Below, piece after piece: positions 21,498 through 22,297 of a DNA stretch of 22,297 nucleotides (positions are counted from its first letter, which is position 1; every line of letters starts with the position of its first letter). The notes beneath the pieces were generated by a model, which was given only the letters and a program-made list of their open reading frames with translations, did not search any database and was not told where the DNA came from. The translations under genes were made by a program, and so were the position numbers. The DNA comes from Kordia sp964351775 (GTDB lineage: Bacteria > Bacteroidota > Bacteroidia > Flavobacteriales > Flavobacteriaceae): NCBI GenBank assembly GCA_964351775.1, contig CAYGPQ010000073.1:1-22297 (forward strand), read 5' to 3'.

Positions 21498-22297
21498 TTA
21501 TAATTTATCAAAGGTAACTTTTGTTTCAAACACCCAAGATTCTCCTTTTCCTAAACTAGTATTTTGAAAATACCTATAATATTTTCCATAGTATTGTTTA
21601 TCCCATATATATTGCGTAGCATATTTATTATAAAAACTAAACTTGCTTTTTATATTTACAGATAGTTTCTTTTTATCGTTCCACATAAATAACATATTGT
21701 TATAACCTTCTAGTTTTTTATTTCCATCTCGATTAAAAATAGTAACGTTGTCAGGATTAGACGTAAATCCCTGTTGTGCTACATCAATACTAATTGAAGC
21801 AATAGATCCAAAACATGTATTTATAGGAATATTATTTTTTGCTGTAATCGTATTTTTTGTAAAATACCCACCATCTGAAATCTTTGTTATCTTTATGTGT
21901 TCTGCATCTTCTGTATGTATATTATCATCTCTGTACATTATACTCTTTTGTTTGTATGTAAAGCTTTTGCATGCGCTCATCTTAAATTCAGTAGTAGTAT
22001 CTTTTATTACATTACCATCAATAAGAAAGCTTACTTCTATATTTTTTTCTCTCCCATGGAAGCCACCTGTAAAGTCTGAAGCTCCAGATCTTTTATATAC
22101 AAACTCAGACTCTCCAAAATACAATAGCATAGCTCCAGTTGGAATCATTTTTTCTCCATTATATGTAAATTCTTTACAGTACGTTATTCTGTATTGATCT
22201 GAATATACATTGTGTGATAAATTTTTCTCATGAGCAATGGCAAAACCCCAATAATAGTTGGGCTTTGTATTACTTTGTGTATATACTGTAAAAAGAT
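21498..22297 (-). CDS. Unrecognised protein, 5' end cut by window edge
   Basis: The minus-strand frame that ends at 21498 contains an ATG at 22148, but hand translation shows it stays open without a stop to the last base of the window (upstream residues include NYYWGFAIAHEKNLSHNVYS and QYRITYCKEFTYNGEK). The gene therefore starts outside, and at least 265 residues are visible. Content is rich in Lys, Asn, Tyr, Phe and Ser with alternating hydrophobicity, suggesting a beta-rich fold. There are segments such as LLYFGESEFVYKRSG and a final GESWVFETKVTFDKL strand. Cysteines occur at CKEF, SACKSF and NTCFGS. I recognise no family, and whether it has a signal peptide cannot be seen. It is convergent with the LysM gene. 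Confidence 0.75.
   Translation of the reverse strand, partial: LFTVYTQSNTKPNYYWGFAIAHEKNLSHNVYSDQYRITYCKEFTYNGEKMIPTGAMLLYFGESEFVYKRSGASDFTGGFHGREKNIEVSFLIDGNVIKDTTTEFKMSACKSFTYKQKSIMYRDDNIHTEDAEHIKITKISDGGYFTKNTITAKNNIPINTCFGSIASISIDVAQQGFTSNPDNVTIFNRDGNKKLEGYNNMLFMWNDKKKLSVNIKSKFSFYNKYATQYIWDKQYYGKYYRYFQNTSLGKGESWVFETKVTFDKL

Noticed and set aside
21748..22197. Plus-strand open frame of 149 residues rich in Ile, Phe and Val
   Set aside because: It is antisense to the unrecognised edge gene; the hydrophobic look comes from reading Lys/Asn-rich codons backwards. The minus-strand frame is longer, stays open to the edge and ends properly at the shared terminator region.
1..22297. CRISPR arrays, prophage, insertion sequences or tRNA genes
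   Set aside because: No regularly spaced repeats, integrase, transposase or cloverleaf sequences were found on reading both strands; the repeats present are short, scattered and intergenic.

Overview
The window is AT-rich bacterial chromosome from a member of the Bacteroidota, almost certainly family Flavobacteriaceae. The evidence is a type IX secretion C-terminal tail on one protein, PorT-like beta-barrel and six-domain S1 proteins of Bacteroidota type, a DnaX without the usual cysteine zinc module, and several promoters of the Bacteroidota form TTTG-N19-TAnnTTTG. The two small RiPP precursors resemble families I associate with Kordia and relatives, but the genus is a guess. Most content is housekeeping; no prophage, insertion sequence, CRISPR array or tRNA was found.

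Layout. At the left edge is the 5' half of the RNase P RNA gene (minus strand, running off the window). It diverges from a dnaX-miaE pair (DNA polymerase III gamma/tau and a tRNA hydroxylase). Next are a secreted type IX cargo protein and, convergent with it across a shared terminator, a small outer-membrane beta-barrel. From 4.3 to 8.5 kb lies a tight minus-strand operon pdxH-sixA-ppk1-ppx: vitamin B6 oxidase, histidine phosphatase, polyphosphate kinase and exopolyphosphatase. A lipoprotein of the proline iminopeptidase family (plus strand) follows.

From 9.9 to 13.5 kb, on the minus strand, are a STAS-like small protein, ribonuclease Z, a membrane-anchored TPR/AraC-type regulator, and two short RiPP (class I lanthipeptide-like) precursor genes, one of them only 52 codons. 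No modification enzyme is in the window. This is the most accessory-looking part. A hypothetical protein and pyrR-pyrB (pyrimidine regulation and synthesis) follow.

From 16 to 21.5 kb are an ECF sigma factor with a 773-residue membrane anti-sigma-like partner carrying a ZU5-like extracytoplasmic domain, then rpsA (ribosomal protein S1, with a clear promoter and a leader of about 115 bases), then a BON-LysM protein. An unrecognised gene is cut by the right edge; it stays open to the last base, so its in-window ATG is not the true start.

The observations most worth following are an A10 run inside dnaX, placed exactly after domain III and followed by stops in both shifted frames (a candidate gamma/tau switch by slippage), the pair of RiPP precursors beside the membrane-spanning regulator, and the sigma/giant anti-sigma pair.
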